From: Chimonanthus salicifolius
Taxonomy: Eukaryota > Streptophyta > Magnoliopsida > Laurales > Calycanthaceae
DNA: 64,000 nt
Direction: 5' to 3'
Assembly: GCA_013350335.1 (NCBI GenBank)
Contig: CM023532.1
Coordinates: forward strand, 33,481,708-33,545,707
The stretch's first letter is position 1; the number at the start of each line of letters is the position of its first letter. The notes beneath the pieces were generated by a model. It was given only the letters and a program-made list of their open reading frames with translations, searched no databases and was not told the DNA's origin. The position numbers and the translations under genes are program-made. This document shows, one piece after another, positions 59,236 to 64,000 of the stretch.

Positions 59236-61324
59236 ACAAAGTTCTAAGTTTACTAGGGTAGGAGCATATTTGTCTACAATTGTTTTGTACTATGTGTATT
59301 ATATTTTATAAAATTTGTTATATAGAAGATGAGTATTTGTCTACAAATTTTCATGTTGAAGCTCTCTTCATAGAAATAATAAAGAAATATATTCGGGTTA
59401 ATTTTTAACTTGATTTTAGTTAACTTAGATCACAATCCACTTATGGTCCAATTTACGGTTTCAGAAAATTGCACAACTTCAGCATTGATGGAAACATTGG
59501 ACGACTTAGGGACTATGTCAAGCAACTATCATGATGCTGATGGTTATTTTATGTCTTTTGATATAATTTTGTGAGTTAATAATTTTAAAAAAGTGATAAT
59601 AATATTTGTATTTTTTATAATAAGGGACATTGATATATCTTTCTACCATTTAAATAATAATGAGTAGATAAAAAAAATAAGTTCGACCTTCTTTCTTATC
59701 TATTTTTATAATTAGTATTTAGGAAATTCAATGTGCATTGTATTGGCTGATTTTAAATTTATAATATTTTTTTGAAAATGTCAAAAGATACTTTTTAAAA
59801 ATGTAGTAAATACGTAAACTATATGGATTGTACATAAAATGACTAGTTTGGAATCATATCCCATGTTTAAAATGTTAGGCCCGCCCCACAACCGGTAGAA
59901 ATCGACGTGTCGGCCAAATGCGGATCCGATACGGAGAGTTCAAGCACGTCTGTTGCATGACGATTCAATGTAACGGATGGCGATGAACGTTGCACGTGTG
60001 TAACCTGTTCCATATTTGCATGCGACACGCTTTTGTCAAGTCTAACCCAACCACTCCTAATTCGGTAGCCTTCGGGACCATAAAAAATCAATCAAATACT
60101 GTAGTCCTGCTTATATGTATTGACACGTGGCATGAAATGAATTAAAATAAAAATAAAAATAATTGCTAGTACTCCATCTAAATACATTAAAATTCTTTAC
60201 CATTTCATCATTGATTTTCACTTATTTAAATTTAATAGTTAAAAATATTCTTCAATCTCAAATTTTGTTTCAGAATTCAGAGTACATTAGAATTTTATAA
60301 TAAATTAATGAGGCTTAATGACCCTTAATAGTATTATACATAAAAAAAGCTCTAATATTTAGCTAAAGTATGATATTATTAGTCATTTTTGTATTTCGAG
60401 TTACCATAGTTCATGAACTAGATATTTAGATAGAGACCCATGCATTCATAGAAATGGCAACAGGGAACACTTTCTGAGAGGATGACACTTGCTTTGATAG
60501 TATGGATCATTTATTTTGAGAGATAATTGTTTTTCTTTTTGAATGTTTCTCGTGCATTCTTTGAAATAGCAACACCTAGCCACTCTCTATAGAATTACTT
60601 ATCATCATTTAGATCCAATATATGTGTAAGACGGTGTGCAGATGTCCTGAAGAATTTAATTGGGTACTCTTACAAATGAGATGCATGAACACTTTCGGTC
60701 ATCAAAAAGAAAAATAATATGATTATTTGAACCCATATTAGGCCATGAATTATATTATTAGACAAAAATGTCACAGACACTACCAAAGTGCATGCTACTA
60801 TCATAAACTAAGATACAATTTAATGAATAGAATAGTGCCATGTCATTATTCCTAAGAAAATTTTCCCTTTTAATTCTTATATAATTTCTACCTTTTATTT
60901 TCTCTAGGGTGGTGGAGCTTGTGTAATAAGCTACATTTATTTGGCAGTCCTTATTATGCTAAGTTCTCATTCGCTTTGTTATGTCCATTTAAAGGTTGCC
61001 AGAAAAGCATAAAAATGTGTTTAAATGGGACCTCCAAGAGCATCATCTTTCTGATATGAGTTGCTTTGTTGGTGCTTCAAATCAGTCTCATATTAGCAAT
61101 ACTCTCAAAATAAATATTTTATTAAATGAATTATAGATTTTATATAATTAAATGTATTTGATTGGTGATTATATTAATATTAAGTATGTGGAATTTCATC
61201 AACAATTAATAATTAAAACGATATAATCTTAACTTTTAAAATTTAATGTCACTAATTTTCAAAAGTTTAAAATCTAGAAATAGAATATTTTTCATGTGAT
61301 TTTTTATATTATATTTAGTTATGG

Positions 61325-61375
61325 GTTTTACGTTGGGTATCCCGCAGTTTTCACACATAAATTCAAAAAAAAATG
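61325..61375 (+). mobile_element. SINE family A, 3' terminal fragment
   Basis: TTTTACGTTGGGTATCCCGC, AGTTTTCACACATAAATTC and an A-run match the last 50 bp of the copy at 62251-62410. The rest is absent, so this is a 5'-truncated insertion. Confidence 0.7.
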
Positions 61376-61564
61376 CTAAATTTTAATAAAAAAACTCAAT
61401 AATTTTTTCTTAATGAAAATATACACCTTGACTTTAACTTTTTAACCAAATGATGCTCTCAGAAGTGATATTTTTGTCATTACTTGTGCCCAAAAGATCA
61501 GTCTCGAGTCTTCTTTACAGAATTAGAACCTTTTGTCATTTTCTGTCTCTCAACCTTCACTATT

Positions 61565-61890
61565 AATTAATTTTTTTTAGAAATGGTTGATATATTAATA
61601 TAAAAAAGTACTAGAGGTGTAAATACAAAATCAAGAGTAGATAAAGAAAATAACATTAACGAGGAGAGGAAATCAAACAGTGATTCGCTAAAAAAGATCG
61701 ACGCAATCTTTCCACGCACGCAAAATGTTTGAAATAGAAATATTCTGAAACACCTGCAAAGGGACGGCCCAAGAAGTGCACTTGGTTAGAGCACGATGAC
61801 CAATTACTGAAGGAGACTCACACTTATCTCAGAAGAGAAGATTATTCCTTTCCCACCACAGGCTCCAAAGAATGACAAAGAACCACTATT
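61565..61890 (-). mobile_element. L1-type LINE fragment (RT-associated zinc-binding region)
   Basis: On the minus strand a frame reads FFVILWSLWWERNNLLF, a hallmark of the zf-RVT region after the reverse transcriptase in plant LINEs. Further on is LTKCTSWAVPLQVFQN. Stops interrupt it, and it ends in an AT-rich region near 61570. Confidence 0.6.
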
Positions 61891-62250
61891 AATTAATTAA
61901 TCGCTCTCTCATGCCCATCAGTGATGCTGCCCTTTCCTAAGTGGGAACTTTTTCTATTGATAAACATTAAAGAAGTTTTCAGATCATGGAATCAGTTTAT
62001 TAGAATTTAGAAAGTTCTCTCATAAAGTTTAGAAAAAAATAATTATTATTAGATTTATTTCCCTCCTAACTAAACTTTTTGACGAAGGAAAAATAAGGTA
62101 GAAATGTCAAGATGAGAAAAGATATAACAAGTTGGGATGAGATGGCCCTCCCTAATATAGCAACAAATAGCTTAAGTATTTTGGTCTCTATTGATTTTAT
62201 TGTGAAAATATTATGTGTTGATAATATCATTTACTTATAGTTACTCACAT

Positions 62251-62410
62251 GGGTGTAGTTTAACTGGTTGCCTCCCGCCTTAAGAAGCGGGAGGTTGTGG
62301 GTTCGAGTTCCTATGACCTAATCTTGGTGTGTCTTAGAGGTAATGGGTTCATTCATAGGAGTTTTACGCTGGGTATCCCGCGGTTTCCCACACGTAAATT
62401 CAAAAAAAAA
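62251..62410 (+). mobile_element. SINE family A, best preserved copy
   Basis: 160 bp. Box A TAGTTTAACTGG and box B GGTTCGAGTTCC are about 45 bp apart, with a perfect small hairpin (CCTCCCGCCTTAAG/GCGGGAGG) between them that recalls a tRNA anticodon arm. The body has GTGTGTCTTAGAGG, and the 3' part TTTTACGCTGGGTATCCCGC and CACACGTAAATTC, then an A-tail. Of the six copies in the window this is the least decayed, so it is the reference for the others. Confidence 0.8.
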
Positions 62411-62710
62411 TGTGAAGAAAGAGATCTAGGAACATATATTGGACTTAAGTCACTTCACTTAACATACTAATTTTTTGGGCTGGTTACACAGTTTAACAGC
62501 GCTATAAGAGCTAAATATCAAGCTATCGCATGTGAACTTAGGGAATCTACTAACCTAACGAGATGATCGACAACATTCTATCCACCAGAGCCTCGTTCGA
62601 GGGCATGAGAGATTGTTGACCAGACAAACAAGTCCCACATCGATTGTGAAGAGGAACATATAATGGATTTGAATCACTCCACTTAATACGCTAGTCTTTT
62701 ATGTTGGACA
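62411..62710. repeat. LTR-like sequence with a ~225-bp direct repeat
   Basis: GGAACATATATTGGACTTAAG with TCACTTCACTTAACATACTA near 62430 is repeated as GGAACATATAATGGATTTGAA with TCACTCCACTTAATACGCTA near 62653. AAGTCCCACATCGATTGTG at 62630 is the common phrase of many plant LTRs. No gag-pol sequence is present. The SINE at 62251 sits at its left edge. Confidence 0.5.
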
Positions 62711-62859
62711 TCCAGTCTGTACAACATAGATCTTTCAAGTCTACACATCTTCATTATTAAGTGGTGAATACAAAAACAGATGATAAAAGAGTGAATTCTT
62801 CCTACTTTACTCATAGTTGAGGCTTCTTTCAGATGTGTGGAATTAAGTAAATAGTGAGA

Positions 62860-63330
62860 AAAGGTCACAAGTATTTTTGCAATGATGAGATGGGCAAAGG
62901 AATGGGGTTGGTGGGCCTTCAATCCCCTTTGCCATCATTCTTTGTAATTGTGGTCCATTTATTAACTTTGCTCGTACGAAACAATGAGCCCTCTTTCTTG
63001 TGGATGGGAGCATTTCTTTCTTCAACATCATGGAGTTGATAAACCTTCCTTTGTGAGCCACTTTCACTTGGCCCTTCTTCTGATTTTAGGGCACTATATC
63101 TTGGATAGTACTGCACGTGCCCCAAGTGGCACCATTGTATCTATAAAATCTGTCAATTTATTGGTAGATGCAGATACTTTGTTGAAAGTTGGCACCATCC
63201 TAGCCCCACTTTGGGCACCCATTTTTCTAGTGGTTGACCAACCTGGCAGGCATGATGAGGGATTGCATTCATTTAAGTTTGCATGCAAATTTGAGCAGGC
63301 AAATGCTAGTTTCCTGAGCTACGAATGAGT
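62860..63330 (+). other. unexplained ORF-bearing block, not assigned
   Basis: A frame of 114 codons (62984-63328) lies in a segment that is less AT-rich than its surroundings and has long open frames on both strands. The plus-strand product has a hydrophobic part (FHLALLLILGHYILD; then LKVGTILAPLWAPIFLVVD). I recognise no domain. It might be a TE-derived exon or a non-coding promoter-like region (CACGTG is absent, but TATAAAA occurs at 63141). No function is proposed. Confidence 0.2.
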
Positions 63331-64000
63331 CTAGACCACTCTCACCCTCATTTTCTCGAAATCACCATGTAGTGACTGGTAAAGGTTGCATCTGGGCATG
63401 CTTGATCCGACTCAATTTATTTTAATAAATGACTCGATCCAATTTATTTAATAGATTGATATGATCCAACTGAAAATCATTTATAAATTTTGAGACTTGA
63501 TTGGACCTGTTTATAAATGGATAGATCCAATCGACCCGACTATTTTTATGTCTATATGCAATATATAAAATCTTTTGAAGTCTATATTCATTTAAGAGGT
63601 AGATTTGACATGTGAATAGTAACACTGACCCGACTCATTGCATAGTTAAGGATATGCACCAATGAGGTGTATATAGACATTGCACATGTATGACATTGTG
63701 CAGGTTGGCCTCAAGCTAGGTGAGGTCCCTAGAATGAGGGAGGTCGAATGGAAATGTATTTATTGAATGATGCTTCTCGTAACAATCAGGTCTATTGAAT
63801 TTCAAAAGTTAAAACGTCTATAAATCTAAAAAGGATTTCACTTCAGCAATTAGATGAGCACAGAATGAGATTAAATTGAATAATGATCTAATTCATGAAA
63901 AAAAAATAAGGCGTGAGAAGGACAAAGAGTTCAAATGGAGCCTGGTTGAACCTTGAGAGTTCAAAATTTTTGTCCTCACTGAACCTAAATATATGATTAA
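63331..64000. other. intergenic end of the window
   Basis: No gene seen. 63400-63640 has repeated ACTCGATCCAATTTATT and GATCCAATCGACCCGACT-type words, a style of dispersed repeat with CCCGAC cores. Confidence 0.45.

Larger units (their letters stand above)
57071..61320. other. intergenic upstream of the K+ channel
   Basis: No gene seen. The first 1 kb is probably regulatory sequence for the channel. It also contains SINE copies at 58370-58520 and 59085-59235, more ATATTGGTCGATAT-type words at 58550-58680, and a less AT-rich block at 59867-60130 with CACGTG G-boxes at 59994 and 60125. The 74-codon minus-strand frame in that block is not recognised. Confidence 0.5.

Noticed and set aside
62251..62340. 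Possible tRNA gene (box A, box B and a stem)
   Set aside because: The spacing and tail are those of a SINE; no full cloverleaf with an acceptor stem could be drawn.
1..64000. CRISPR array, toxin-antitoxin or other prokaryotic defence system
   Set aside because: The window is plant nuclear DNA; no direct-repeat and spacer pattern or prokaryotic gene cluster was seen.
1..64000. Integrated viral sequence (pararetrovirus or similar)
   Set aside because: No reverse transcriptase, movement or coat-like segments were recognised; the retroelement pieces are LINE, SINE or LTR-like plant repeats.

Overview
The window is nuclear DNA of a flowering plant. The evidence is plant-only gene families (a Shaker K+ channel with a KHA domain, a nuclear group II intron maturase, a MYND-type UBP, an IDA-like peptide), GT-AG introns, an AT-rich background, and many plant-type SINEs, L1 and RTE LINE fragments and Tourist-like MITEs. 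The species cannot be named from sequence; an early-diverging or woody angiosperm is a guess.

Layout. 1-18.0 kb is repeat-rich and has no gene I can confirm. It holds tRNA-derived SINEs, three Tourist-like elements (one with an internal triplication), an LTR-like fragment, a LINE RNase H fragment and long AT microsatellites. 18.0-31.6 kb (+) is a 13-exon ubiquitin-specific protease, closest to UBP15, with a long leader containing a tandem duplication. 31.6-36.7 kb is intergenic with MITEs and SINEs. 36.88-37.23 kb (+) is a small secreted-peptide gene resembling the IDA/IDL family. 40.97-43.20 kb (-) is a two-exon SOUL haem-binding protein. 44.66-46.77 kb (+) is an intronless nuclear maturase (nMAT4 type) with two single-base frameshifts. 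50.47-51.27 kb (+) is a broken 3' piece of a GH47 alpha-mannosidase I (MNS) gene. 51.72-57.0 kb (-) is a KAT-type Shaker K+ channel: ten exons carrying the pore and cyclic-nucleotide-binding region are clean up to the end of that region, but the large C-terminal exon carries four apparent frameshifts. 57-64 kb is intergenic, with SINEs, a LINE fragment, LTR-like sequence and one unexplained ORF-bearing block.

The genes are not an operon and do not share one pathway. From memory, the UBP15 and SOUL genes are also neighbours in Arabidopsis (AT1G17110 and AT1G17100), so the middle of the window may be an old syntenic block. No CRISPR array, prokaryotic system, tRNA gene or rRNA gene was seen. 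The points most worth checking are the clustered frameshifts in nMAT4 and the K+ channel, the divergent IDA-like peptide, and the internally amplified Tourist element.
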